Shown here piece after piece: positions 1-10,453 of a DNA stretch of 64,000 nt. The first letter of the stretch is position 1. Each line of letters starts with the position of its first letter. The notes under the pieces are model-generated. The model saw only the letters and a program-made list of their open reading frames with translations. It made no database searches and had not been told where the DNA came from. Origin of the DNA: Lantana camara (Eukaryota; Streptophyta; Magnoliopsida; Lamiales; Verbenaceae). Both the position numbers and the translations under genes were made by a program. Location of the stretch: contig CM074862.1 in NCBI GenBank assembly GCA_037501455.1, forward strand, positions 77,216,501 to 77,280,500, written 5' to 3'.

Positions 1-5
1 GAGGC

Positions 6-53
6 TGGGAACGGCCCTTCCCATTTTATACTAAAACCCGGAACGGCCGTTCC
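6..53. repeat. Pair of GGGAACGGCCGTTCCC-type palindromes
   Basis: TGGGAACGGCCCTTCCCA lies at 6-23 (one mismatched pair) and GGAACGGCCGTTCC at 40-53 (perfect). Their starts are 34 bp apart. The same pair geometry appears three times in the solo LTR at 34524-34750. Confidence 0.9.
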
Positions 54-461
54 CAGGGCTCTGGAGGTACAGAAAGTTTCTGCATAAAACATGAGTTTCC
101 AACTCCTTTCCTTTACCTTTAAATGATCCCAACATGATGTTATATGATCAATATCATGCAATAATATGATTATATCAAGCTACATTGTTCATTGCAAGCC
201 ACCTCGGCACTTGATCATGTCGTGTGTTTTATCTGATAGTGTTATCAAGTTATGGTCTAATGAGGGTGCAATTGTTCTATTCCTTGCCCAGTGTATTCCA
301 GAACGGAGATCGTGATCATTAAGCGTGTTCATACATTCTTGAATTGTCGTGTCACTCGCTAGCAAGTAAGTCAGGTCATGCCCAGCCATGCACGTACCGT
401 GATTATCGTGCCATTGTCAGGATCATGCAAAGCAAGTCGGGCATCGTGTTATCGTGTACAT

Positions 462-629
462 GCGTTCTCCTGCCCAGGTCCTCCTTATTGAGGGCGCTGG
501 GCTGGTCTTCGGGCTGGCGGTTGTCCGTCCAACCACAGAAATAACGCGTTCTCCTGGCCAGGTCCCCCTTAGTGAGGACGCTGGGCTGGTCTTCGGGCTG
601 GTGGTTGTCCGTCCAACCACAGGAAGAAC
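462..629 (+). repeat. Two tandem 84-bp units, each with a hairpin before a GGAAGAA or GAAATAA tail
   Basis: The phrase beginning gcgttctcctg occurs at 462 and again at 546, giving an 84-bp tandem duplication. The second unit contains GTGGTTG (601-607), a six-base loop and CAACCAC (614-620), a perfect 7-bp stem followed at once by AGGAAGAA. The first unit has a similar stem about 84 bp upstream. The position and the trailing GGAAGAA match hairpins in three other LTR families here (about 9582-9625, 35381-35420, 49273-49316). Confidence 0.7.
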
Positions 630-1161
630 AAAGTCCTATCGTGTTATCGTGAATGGTGAAGGCTCGCTACCTTCCCAATATCGTGTTATCGTGATTGGAG
701 TGATGGAGGTTCTTGGAGTGATGGATGGAGTTGGAATTAGAGTGATGGAGTGATTGGAGATGGTGTTTAATGGAGTGACGTGGTTATTCGTGAAATCAAT
801 ATACATGCAATATTCGTGAAGGTACACTCTAGGCAGGAATCAAGCTGAGTCAAGCCCTTGCAGTCGAGCCATACGGTGCATCTATTTATTTGTCATTTCA
901 CAGCAATTATTGTTAATGTTAATTGTTAAGTATTTGGGAGATGATAATATATTGATATGTAAAATCCAAGCATACATTACTGGATAAATGATCGATAGTA
1001 TGTCATGCTTCCGTTTTGTCCTGTTGCATGTATGATTTAGTCTCGTCTAGTTTGTCGTTTATTGCATTGTCACCCGTTTCGTATGTACGGATTGCCCGTT
1101 TCGTATGTGGATTGACCTATAGTGCGGGGGTGTGGCACCTCCACGTGTAAGGGGTGCTACA

Positions 1162-1694
1162 AGGATAATCTGGAGGACCATCCGGCCGGTTGAAGATTAA
1201 GAGAGAAAGAAATTTTAGGAATTAAGATTATTATTCATGTTACGGTTCTGATACCCCTTCCACAATATATTAAGGAGGTCACCCAAAGCTAAAAGACTCT
1301 TAAAATAAAATATCAAACTAAACAATATATTACTAAAGTACTATTAATAAAAATAGAGAACCCTATCCTATTCCAACTAATGCATGACATATCACTATTG
1401 TATCACAAGAGAGACTTTAGAGCAGTCTCAAGCTTCTAAGAAAATAGGAGAGAAGAGAAGGATAATCCGGAGGACCGTCTGGCCGGTTGAAGATTAGGAG
1501 AGAAAGAGATTTTTAGGAATTGAGATTATTATTTATGTTACGGTTCTGATACCCCTTCCGCAATATATTAAGGAGGTCACCCAAAGCTAAAGGACTCTTA
1601 AAATAAAATATCAAACTAAACAATATATTAATAAAGTACTATTAATAAAAATTGAGAATCCTAACCTATTCCAACTAATGCATGAGATATCACT
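1162..1694. repeat. Direct duplication of an approximately 236-bp segment, 298 bp apart
   Basis: Bases 1161-1396 (from 'aaggataatc') recur with few changes at 1459-1694. A stretch of about 60 bp separates the copies. Each holds 'ggttctgatacc', whose complement GGTATCAGAACC resembles the tRNA-iMet primer-binding site of plant LTR elements, so this could be leader sequence of an unrecognised element. The first copy begins exactly where the LTR at 1-1161 ends. No coding potential is seen. Confidence 0.75.
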
Positions 1695-1804
1695 TCAATG
1701 TCCAGCCACTTCTTCGCAGAATAGATTATTTCCCAATCAATTCTGTCTTCATGAACCTGGACACTCCCATCCATATCAGCAGCTTTGTCTGACAATACTG
1801 GGCT

Positions 1805-2479
1805 ATGGCTGGATTTCCTTGGGGTTCCTTAGTTGAATGGCGGGAGAGTGCAGAAGGTTGGATCCGATTGGCAATGGACAACCTACAGGGTGATGAACGA
1901 GGCCAATTTGCAGTGGTGTTATGGTGTTTGTGGCGTAGTAGAAATCGCAAGTGGGCTGATTTGAAAGGGATTGAACTGGATGCATTGGTGAGCGAAGTGA
2001 ACAGGTTCTTTTTAGAAGGAAAAATCAGTAGAAGAGTTGTTATTCCCGCTGAACATGAGCTGCTCGAAAATCATTGGAAAATTCCAAATGAAGGTGAGGT
2101 GAAGATCAATACAGATGGAGCTATATTTGAGCAGGAGCAATGTGTGGGATTGGGATTAATGGTACGTGATAGATCAGGAAGGTGTTTGGATTGGTTAAGT
2201 AGATGCATGCATGGCATATGGGAGGAAGAGGTGGTTGAAGCTATGGCATTACGAGAAGCTGCAAAAATGGCAGTCAGAAGGAACTTTAGGAAGTTGGTGT
2301 TTGAAAGTGATTGTTTAGGTCTCATAAACAAATTACAAAGTAATGAGCAAGACTTATCGGTGGTGGGCAACATTATTGAAGATATTCACCGAACGCTTTC
2401 ACACATTACCGAAGTTAGATTTTTGTTTGTTAGAAGGGAAGGCAACAACGGCTCATCATCTTGCGCGGTTGGCGGTTAA
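1805..2479 (+). pseudogene. LINE C-terminal RNase H domain fragment
   Basis: The 224-residue frame matches the C-terminal end of plant non-LTR retrotransposon ORF2 (RVT_3 / RNase H-like family). The zinc-binding-like linker residues come first, then the RNase H fold: the first acidic residue in KINTDGA (about residue 101), an Glu in the EVVEAMALREA helix, and an Asp in FESDCLGLI. The conserved end is displaced. The frame loses the family wording after RREGN, and the expected AHHLARLAVN continues in another frame from about 2440, so a one-base indel breaks the protein. Endonuclease and reverse transcriptase are absent upstream. It is on the plus strand and cannot be the missing 3' end of the LINE at 42352-45716 without rearrangement. 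Confidence 0.85.
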
Positions 2480-2590
2480 CGCAAGTTACGAGGACTTTGA
2501 ACTCCCTGATCGAGTTTCTTCTTGTTTGACAGAAGACTTTGAGTCATCTGTAATTTCCAAAAACAAAAAAAAAAACACTCTCTTGCTTCG
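2480..2590 (+). other. LINE 3' end with A-rich tract
   Basis: After the RNase H frame the sequence runs about 70 bp, still readable as the shifted C-terminus, to an A-rich tract around 2557-2576. The tract could be the decayed poly(A) tail of the LINE. No flanking target-site duplication was identified. Confidence 0.4.
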
Positions 2591-2989
2591 TTTTGAAATT
2601 AAGAATTTAAAAACTATTTGAAAATATTGGTAAATTTTTTTGGACAAAAAGGTTATAAACCACACTTTTATTTTGGGGAAGGATAAAAAATAATAAAATC
2701 ATCAAAATCAGTCAACGGTTGCCATAACTAATATCCTGATATAAAAATATCTTATAGAAAGTAAGAGTGAATTAACTTTTTAAAATAAAATTCATATTAT
2801 TGCATTCTCATCATAGCTCAGGTTCGCATGGTTTCTCATTTCCGCGTTACTCCCATTAGAATGTGTTTAGCCATGTTGGGTTGTCCATTTCATATTCCTC
2901 TTTTCAACTTGTTCGTTGCGCTATACATATTGCTCACCAGTCACCACCCAACAATATAGTTTAGCCATTTGAAAAATCAGCTATTCATT
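2591..2989. other. AT-rich spacer, nothing recognised
   Basis: About 400 bp of AT-rich sequence lies between the LINE remnant and the 85-bp tandem array. I see no gene, long palindrome or transposon terminus. Confidence 0.5.
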
Positions 2990-3415
2990 ATCTTAATCGA
3001 ATATCTCGTATTCAAATTTTTAAAAACACAATTATTATTGGAAGAACAAGCTTTCTTTTTACCTTTATAATCCGATCAATTTCAACCCAAACATTTCGTA
3101 TTTGAATCTCTAAAAAATGCAATTACTATTGGAAGAACGGGCTATATACTTACATAATCCGACCCATCTAACTAAAATGTCACATATTCGAATTTTTACG
3201 AACACAACTGTTATTTAAAAAACAAGCTTTATATTTCAAAATTCAAACCATCTTAACCAGATGTCTTGAATTCGAAATCCTAAGAACTCAATTACTATTG
3301 GAAGAACGAGTTTTATACCTTTATAATCCGATCCATCTTAATCAAATGTCTCGTATTCGAATTTTTAAGAATGCAACTATTGTGGAAGAACGAGGTTTAT
3401 GCCTTTATATCGACC
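2990..3415. repeat. Five degenerate tandem repeats of about 85 bp
   Basis: Units start near 2990, 3075, 3162, 3246 and 3331, a period of 84-87 bp. Each follows the order 'atcttaaccaaatgtctcgtattcga', a run of T and A, 'acaattactattggaagaac', then 'tttataatccga' (approximate wording). The units differ by many substitutions, so the array is old. It lies downstream of the 3' end of the HPAT gene. Unit length is below the usual centromeric-satellite size, and only five copies are present. Confidence 0.8.
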
Positions 3416-3729
3416 CAACTCAAACCCAATAAATCAGATTAAAAAAAAAAAAAAAAACAAAACTATACACATCACTCAATACTCGATTTTCATTATATTC
3501 TCAATTTCTCATAGTTTTGGTTGCTTTGGTTGCTCTGCAGTCTATCTTCAAGGTATCTTAGAGAATATACCGCACTCAATAACTAGTGCTTCAATCACTC
3601 TCAATTTAGCTGCACAAATAATATAATTATAAGATTTAATATATATCCACCTTTTGATACTCCATCTTGTGTACAAAGTATTTACCTACGTTACATGTGT
3701 ATAAAGTAATTTTGTCCTAAACTAGAGAT
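3416..3729. other. AT-rich 3' flank of the HPAT gene
   Basis: This 314-bp stretch contains an A15-like run near 3440-3456 and the probable 3' untranslated region of the minus-strand HPAT gene next to 3730. No other gene is seen. A polyadenylation signal cannot be picked out securely in such AT-rich sequence. Confidence 0.4.
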
Positions 3730-6278
3730 TTATGACATATTTGTCTGAGAGTCAGTTTCTTTCATTGTATCCCAATTTGGCAGGTTAGCAGTAGCTTCAT
3801 TGATCATCTTCACAAGAGTCACCTATAAATAACATGCCTACTATAGTCAATAATATCAAATAACTAAACAAATATAACCATAATAATAATTTTCCGCATA
3901 CATACCACACTTTCGGGAACACCCGGAGGAGGTAAGGATAGATTTCGAGGCGGAGTGCTATCAAGGTACGATCGCTTATTGAAACCCCACTCTCCATTTT
4001 GCCCGTAAGTTAATTTGCCCTGAGAATCAACAATGAAAATGTAGTTCTTGGAAATAATGCGACGAATGAAAGCATACGAGTTTACAAAACAAAGGGAATA
4101 TGAAATAATATAATAAAATCCCTAATGAAGTTCGTAGCTCAAAAGAACAAGGGAGAACTATATTTTGTCATCCGAACTATGACTATTTTTGCACTTTACC
4201 GACTAAACTTTTAGTTTATAGACTATACCTCCTCAACTCCACATTTTTTATGCATTATCGCACTCTAAATCAGATTAGATGAAGAATCCCAGCAAGAAAA
4301 CTTATATGTAATGAATATTGCATGTATTTCGTAGGTTTATTTACTGCATTTGGACAAAACATGTGTAATTTTTTGGGTCTTGCTGGTGATAAATTGAAAA
4401 AAGAATCAATGGGTGAAGATTTTTATCCCGAATAACAAGGCAAGTTGCTTTACCTTCAAGCTGTAGTCACAACCATAAGTGAAATGAAGGATATATTTAC
4501 TCCTGGTGTCTAAATCCCATGGGGGCTGAAAATAAACATTGAAATTAAAATTAATCTGCTTTATCTTTCAAAGTTAATGCAAAACGGCAGTAATATTAAG
4601 TGAGAATATGTTTCCATAACTAAAACCTGCAACATGAAGTCTGTCCTGAGAATATGCTGCACACCGTTAAGTGCAGAAGCAACTGCATATGCATACCTTT
4701 TGTTTTCACAATGAACAATAGGAGGTTATATATACTTGTAATAGAAATCATGCTGAAAATAGTGATAACTGAAATGATTCTCAATTTTGCTCACATTTCT
4801 AGCACCCATCCGAAAGTCTCATCTGTTTCTGGATCATTTTTCATTTGCAAAGAGACATTCATCCACGTTGGTGCAATTTTCTCTAGCAAATCCTGATACA
4901 CTATACTCATATGAGTTTAAAAAAGGAATAATTACACTCGGGTTTGACATAAATACAAAAACTTCCCGGATCAAAGAATGTAGATTACATCTTATCCATC
5001 CATTTTCATGATTTCATCACTACTTTATTATGAATAATCTTTTTGTCGTAGACAATTACTGATCAATATTTGACTTTTAATTCATGACTATAATAGAATG
5101 TGTTAGGCCAAGTATTAAGCGTGTGCCAAGGGAGAATTTTATCATTTCTCAAACCTCAACGGATGTTTTTGTAAGTTAGGCCGAAATCTCAAGGTATGTC
5201 AGCATAATTATCCCAAATATGTACTGGAGATCCAAAAATCGAGGGATGTTTTCCCAAGGTATATTGAAGAAACTAATGAACTGAAGATCCAAAAATCACA
5301 CACCATCATTATCCCTTCTACTTTATAAATCCAAAGTAAATATATTCAAATTTCCTCAAATACGAACCTTTTTAATTATAACTGGAGAATTTCCAATGGG
5401 ATCAATGTTATTTACTGGTCCCATTTCCTTTGGGAAAAACTTCCTTAAGATTTTCGTGTGTTCCAAAGGTTTGATGTAGAAAAAGGGGTATGCAGCAGGA
5501 TATTCTCCGTGGTGCAAATTAGGCAGTGGATTTAAAAATATGTGATCGGGTTCTGCCATCAATATATATCTGCACCAGCAGAAATGAGCAAAAGATAAAA
5601 ATAAAAAAATAAGAATTCAATCTTTGGAACATCAAAGCTTCATATATCATATGAAGCAATCTTACTCTTCTTCAATTTCCGCCTTCTCCAGCCATTGCAC
5701 AAACGCCCACGGTCTGTTCAACACAACGTAGCCCTGGATATAGCAAAAAACATGAACTTTGCAAAAACAAACACAAACAAAGCAAAACAAAAAGTGCAAG
5801 TAGAGACAACAATTATAGCAAAAGCATGAACTTCTTAAGATTTTGTTTGGTTTCTCACCTGATCCAAACCTTTGGGAAGAGGATCAACAACAAATGTAGG
5901 AATCTCATGCATTAGATCATCAGGATTTCCCGAATGAAGAATTCGAGTAAACTTTCCCATTTCTGATCCAGGCAAATTTTTCTTCTTTTTGAACCAATAG
6001 TACATAATACGACACTGCCATCTGCTATATAGTGAATCAGTAGCTGTGAGGGCAATGTGAAAAGGTGCCTTTTGATTCTTTGACATTTTTGCATATTGTG
6101 GCATCTCAACCACAGGATCAACGAGGTGTTGACTCAGTTTTTCGTATCTCCCAATCCCGGGTTGTTTTTTGTAATGCATGATCGCTGTAATGACATTATA
6201 TGTGAGGAAGAATGTGCCAGTAGACAAGAGTACCAGTAAAATAAGTACCTCTTGCCTCATCTTTCTCCTCCCTAACAT
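3730..6278 (-). CDS. HPAT: Hydroxyproline O-arabinosyltransferase (HPAT family, GT95), 8 exons
   Basis: The product belongs to the family that adds the first L-arabinofuranose to hydroxyproline of extensins and CLE peptides in the Golgi. Reading the minus strand, exons that join in frame are 6278-5859, 5733-5666, 5569-5368, 4892-4795, 4696-4627, 4525-4454, 4019-3906 and 3822-3730, each bounded by GT and AG. They total 1137 bp, 378 codons plus TAA, near the family's usual size. The N-terminus is a type II anchor: a short basic stretch, then a hydrophobic segment at residues 10-30. The conserved FHIALTATD and WQCRIMYYW motifs lie near residues 73-95, PTFVVDPLP at 127-135, and LMAEPDHIF at 166-174 holds the EPD expected in place of a DXD metal site. 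The second exon block includes NRPWAFVQWLEKA and the later ones GWVLEM, PPWDL and YGCDY. I chose the first in-frame ATG; a second lies at codon 7. No stop or frameshift was seen, so it is probably functional. Exon limits are by eye. Confidence 0.9.
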
Positions 6279-7060
6279 TTGAAGACAAATCTATACATAA
6301 GTCATAACTATCTGCAAAATTAAAATGATTTCAGTGTTAGCTTGACAAAAGAATCTATTTACTCAACCACCCTAATGAGAAAAAAAGCATAGAAAATCGA
6401 ACTGCAATTAATTTTTCGATGCATATAGGTTCATTCATCCGTGAGCAGAACAGACTATCACTAGTGAAATGTTGGAATAATTCATTGGCAAATAAATAGC
6501 AGCAAAAATGGAAAAAGGATTGCATTTTCACAATTCTTCCTAAAGATCCATAAATTCATGTGATCTTAAAACATGAATAAAAACCTTGATCAAATTTGTC
6601 GTTTATAGTCTCAGAACATCAATACAATAACTCATGTCCACAGAATCTGTCATCTATGAATCCTTCACACTAATCCCATGAAATGAAAGAATCCAATTAC
6701 TCTGGTTTCACTTACTGTTCCAGACCATGCATGCATGAGCAACTTTGGCTTCATATACACAACTTCAAGGAGAATTCTAATTAAAGCCACTGAAACTACT
6801 ATCCTGGAACAAAATTATCATAGAAAACAAGAAAAAGATAGCAAATATTGATATAGCAGGCAAATTCAACATCCCCAATAGCCAAAATCCATTCCATTCG
6901 GAATCGATAAAACTCCTGAAATCAGAGGCACTGTTGAGTCCTAGCAACAATAGAAAGTCTACAAATGACACCCAAAGAAAACCCACTCAATAATTCAACA
7001 AAAATATACAAATAAAACCTAAATAATAAAGTAAAAATTGTAACCACTACGATTTCACAC

Positions 7061-7105
<45 letters not shown>

Positions 7106-7250
7106 CGGATGAAGAATGGGAGGCAGAACAGAAAACGGACGGTGTGAAAAGAAAAGCCCAAGATTCAAGAACGTATAAAAAGTGGCGGATTGATGTGGGT
7201 TTTGGAGCAAAAACGTTAAAGAAACGAGGAGTATACTCAGTCATCATCAC
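6279..7250 (-). promoter_or_regulatory. Upstream region and probable 5' UTR intron of HPAT
   Basis: On the minus strand a good acceptor (TTTTGCAG, near 6315) lies just upstream of the start codon, and the first 900 bp upstream are AT-rich with no coding signal. This fits a leader intron whose donor may lie near the GA tract at 7066-7102. Neither the transcription start nor the donor is secure. Nothing else is recognised here. Confidence 0.35.
7066..7102. repeat. (AG)18 microsatellite upstream of HPAT
   Basis: An uninterrupted AG/CT run of about 37 bp. On the transcribed (minus) strand it reads CT-rich, as is common in plant 5' UTRs and GAGA-type core promoters, which fits its position upstream of the HPAT coding region. 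Confidence 0.9.
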
Positions 7251-8770
7251 TCCCTAATTCCTGCACAACGAGATGCATGCCAGACGAGGCAGTAAACTCG
7301 CGCGCGGTGGTGTTTTGACTGTTTTCTGTTGTGTGGAAGAGAGATTGAAGGCACCCATTCCTCTCTTCTTTGTAACTTCCTTTTCTCCGTTGTGCGCTCT
7401 AGCTTTCCTTTATGTATAATATTAGCATAATGGCATGTAATCCAATCTAATCCTATGAGGAAAGCTTTGCTTTTTTGGTTTTTCCATTTTCCTATAGAAT
7501 GAAAAGGATACTTGGTGGGAACATGGGTGGTGGTTTAATAAGAGTACTAGTAATTTTGGCATACTCGTTACGTGTGCAAATTATAAAATTCTTTTGTTTA
7601 AAATATATTTAAATTAATTTTCTATTAATATATATTTTATCAGAATATCAAACAATACTATCTTTAAAAAAAATACAAAAGAAAAAAAAATTGAAATAAG
7701 GTGAGAGAAAAGAAAAGATAAGATAAAAAAATGTAAGAGAGGAAAACGCATAAAAATAAATAAATAGAAAAGAAGAGAGAAAATCGTAAGAGAAGAAAAC
7801 TGACAGGATAAAAAATAAATAAATAGAAAAAAAGAAAAAGAGGACACCAATAGACCACCTTTGCCTCTCGCGCTTAATAATATAGTATAGATGATTGCTT
7901 TACATAAGTTAATTAATCCCTAAAATAATGATGTGTTAGAGATTTTCTTTTAAAATTTAAAGATTTCAAGTTATTTTGTTTAAAGGGTTTTATTCCGAAT
8001 TGAAATTGTAAGTAAACGATGGTCTGATGTGAACATTTGTGTTAAATGTACAAATTATAACAACCACAAAATTTTGTTAAGAATAATAATTCTACTGGCA
8101 TGATTGAATGACATAAGTAAGAGAATAATAAATTTTGAAATGGAATGAATAAGAAAATATAATAACTTTATTATAGTATTATTATGGTTGGTACTGGGTA
8201 TACTCAAGTAATAAATATTTGAATTTTCTTCCAATAAGGTGAAAGTAACATAATAACTTCAGAGTTATATTATATATATTATATAATATGTGTCACTTTT
8301 TTTGAATTAAAATGGAAGAACTAATGAGTAGATATCTTGAAATTAAAATTATATTATTTGGAAAATTACGGCTCATTAATATATCTCTTGAAAAGGCTTA
8401 AGATATAATTATATAATATTATTATGTCGATGCAATTCAAATTAAATACGTTACAAATGTGTGACATAATTTTGGTACGAATGTCGATCCAACATAACAC
8501 AATAAAACGATATTGTTAGAAGTATTCGAGCATCATAACTCTCAACCTTGTTTAGCCTCGTCCATCCAGTTCACAAGTTTGGATACGAATGAAACTCTAT
8601 ATTTCTAAATAATTATTAATATTTTTATTTAAGTCACAAGGAATGGTCTAAATATTTTTATTGCATGACACTTGAACATTCTTCGAACCCTTTAACTTTG
8701 CTGTTGAGAATGAATAACTTTGATATTGTGTGCTTAACTAACAAGTAAGATTTACAAAAAGAAAAGTAAA
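7251..8770. other. AT-rich intergenic spacer
   Basis: About 1.5 kb without a supported gene. 7270-7420 is moderately GC-rich and could be promoter or flank of the HPAT gene. 7660-7860 is an A/G-rich purine tract on the plus strand, which produces pyrimidine-rich, hydrophobic false ORFs on the minus strand. 7860-8770 is AT-rich with no transposon termini that I can recognise. Confidence 0.5.
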
Positions 8771-8884
8771 AAAATTTCCCCTCTCGTATGAGTGCCGTTC
8801 CCCTCTCGTATGAGTGTCGCATCAAAACCCTAATCTTTTCGCATGCAAATCTGGTTGGATCCTGCTACGACAACCGCCTTTTGC
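8771..8884 (+). mobile_element. Possible 5' end of the LINE split by the gypsy element
   Basis: This stretch abuts the gypsy insertion, and the sequence on the far side (42352 onward) leads into LINE ORF1. Before insertion the two were contiguous. It contains two tandem copies of 'cccctctcgtatgagtg' and a GC-richer composition than the spacer to its left, as expected of a LINE 5' UTR. The true LINE start is not marked by any clear duplication, so the left boundary is a guess. Confidence 0.4.
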
Positions 8885-9298
8885 TGTAGCACCCGCATCG
8901 AAAGGCGCCACATCCCCCGCACCAATAGCCTAATCCATGCATGAAATGAATTTCCATACACGAATCAAACACATGGCGAATGGGTGATAAGAAAAATAAA
9001 CCTGGCTAAGCGGGTCTAACCCTTGAACCATATTAAAAAAAAAAACGATGCAATAGAAATAAAGCGGAAGCATATAAATAAATAGATACTTTAGACACAT
9101 AAAGATATACAAAATTTCCACCAGAGCCAACGCGGCCATCAAGATGTACAATGATCTCCAAAATAGATTAATACCTAACCATAGTATTCAGCTACAAGAT
9201 GCAAAAGCTAAAGACATGCTAGGACCATAATAAAGACTTCACGACGACCTTATTCACCGCCTAACAAGACCTGCAAAAGACTAAAACAGCAAGGGGTG

Positions 9299-9314
9299 TC
9301 AGTCCAAGGACTGA
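9299..9314 (-). other. Inverted repeat near the LTR 3' end
   Basis: TCAGTCC, two bases, GGACTGA: a perfect 7-bp stem about 415 bp from the LTR end, next to GTGAGGGG. Counterparts are at 33036-33051, 35712-35730 and 38397-38413. Confidence 0.7.
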
Positions 9315-9581
9315 GTGAGGGGCATAAGTAATATATCACATATGCATGCAATCCATAATTCCAAGTAAAGTGTTAGAAAATCCCAAGCGGGTAACTTAAA
9401 AGGAGCATCGCTCGGAATTATGGACATCATATTATTAATTGACAAAATAAACTTGACGTGGCCCGGCGAGAAGGCAATTCTCCAACCATACTCCCATAGT
9501 GTGTGAGTAAAACTTAATTAGGCGTTCATGCATAACATAATCATATCATAATCATAATCGTGAGAAATACATAGTCTCCAT

Positions 9582-9625
9582 CCTTCTTCCTCCGAGGCGG
9601 TGGAAGGGTTTGCAAGGCCCAAACC
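9582..9625 (-). other. Conserved LTR block: stem with CTTGC-type loop beside an A/G-rich tail
   Basis: On the minus strand the order is GGTTTG, GGCCTTG, CAAACC (9607-9625), then a CGGAGGAAGAAGG-like tail (9582-9596). The same order with different stem bases is found in the solo LTR at 35381-35420 and in the LTR at 49273-49316. Confidence 0.65.
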
Positions 9626-10235
9626 ACCTCATGAATCAATATCGAGACGGGGGATCATGACTCCTTTCCGCTCCTTCGATGGGTTAACCACCGGCTTAAG
9701 AGTATCTCACATTCCACACTACACAATCGCGTAAGATACTCTCAAAGGGTACTATATATGTAATGGCTTATCCGACGACCTGATGTCGTACCGGTCTCCA
9801 TTCACATAATGCTCCGGGGCCCAATACATGTGCATGATTCTCGCCAAAACATTCCCATGAAAACATTTGAAAACCTTTCACATGTAACCCATTTCCAAAG
9901 TATACATATATATGTATTATATTTTGGCTAAACGAGACATTAGGGTTCTAAATAACTAAAATAAAACCTCACATTGACAAAAGGAAGAAGAAATGAGAAG
10001 CCTACTGACCCTGCTCCTCAACTGGATCAAACTCTGTGCAAGAAACACGAGTGTACGTAAGAATCTAGACTCATGAACCAAATAATCGATGAACGGCATG
10101 CTTATGCGATGATAGGATATGAATAATAACAATGTTTCATGAATAGGGGGATGTTCGTGCAATAATTAATTCATAATTGAAACGAAAATTAATAACGAGG
10201 AATACGAAGAAAAGTTCCAAAGCTTCCCTCTCAGG

Positions 10236-10453
10236 GGACACGACCGTGTTGAATTTACAAAGGATTTGGACACGGCCGTGTCTGATTTTTGTAAAATAAA
10301 AAGCCCAAGTCCGAACGATTGACACGGCTGTGTCAAGTTTCAAGAGGTTTTGGACACGACCGTGTCCGATTTTCTAAAAATAAAATACCTCAGTCCGAAC
10401 TATCAACATGGCCGTGTCCATTTTAGTTCAAAAGACGACACGGCCGTGTCGTC
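10236..10453. repeat. Array of six GACACGGCCGTGTC palindromes, 84-bp period
   Basis: Palindromes start near 10237, 10269, 10321, 10353, 10405 and 10436. Spacing alternates 32 and 52 bp, so the array is three 84-bp units with two palindromes each. The last, GACGACACGGCCGTGTCGTC at 10434-10453, is a perfect 20-bp palindrome. Changes at single positions (GACCG, GGCTG, CATGG) weaken individual copies. The cluster is the most CpG-dense part of an AT-rich LTR. Confidence 0.93.

Larger units (their letters stand above)
1..1161 (+). mobile_element. 3' part of an LTR (TGTAAC...GCTACA superfamily), cut by the window edge
   Basis: The segment ends in GGGGTGCTACA at 1161. The last part resembles the end of the solo LTR at 33584-36157: both have a run about a stretch read as 'tatagtgcgggg' followed by a GGTGCTACA terminus and similar 'cccgtttcgtatgtggattg' wording. 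It also shares paired GGAACGGCCGTTCC palindromes near its left end. I read it as the 3' end of an LTR or solo LTR in plus orientation. There is no convincing coding sequence; small open frames across it do not resemble proteins. The left end and target-site duplication lie outside the window, so full length or solo status cannot be decided. Confidence 0.7.

Noticed and set aside
1805..2479. This LINE RNase H as the missing 3' end of the LINE at 42352-45716
   Set aside because: It lies upstream on the same strand, which is the wrong order. Without rearrangement they must be separate copies.
7614..7858. Phe/Leu-rich frames that look membrane-like
   Set aside because: They come from the A/G-rich purine tract read in reverse. 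No start context or homology.
8930..9151. Hydrophobic minus-strand frame, with a twin at 32622-32879
   Set aside because: LTR-duplicated AT-rich sequence. Hydrophobicity is expected from T-rich codons.
9956..10162. Small minus-strand frame repeated at 36277-36483
   Set aside because: It is repeated only because both lie in the two LTRs of one element. There is no independent evidence of protein function.
10236..10453. Regular palindromic repeats resembling a CRISPR array
   Set aside because: The intervals are themselves repeated rather than unique spacers, the repeats are short, and the setting is a plant LTR.
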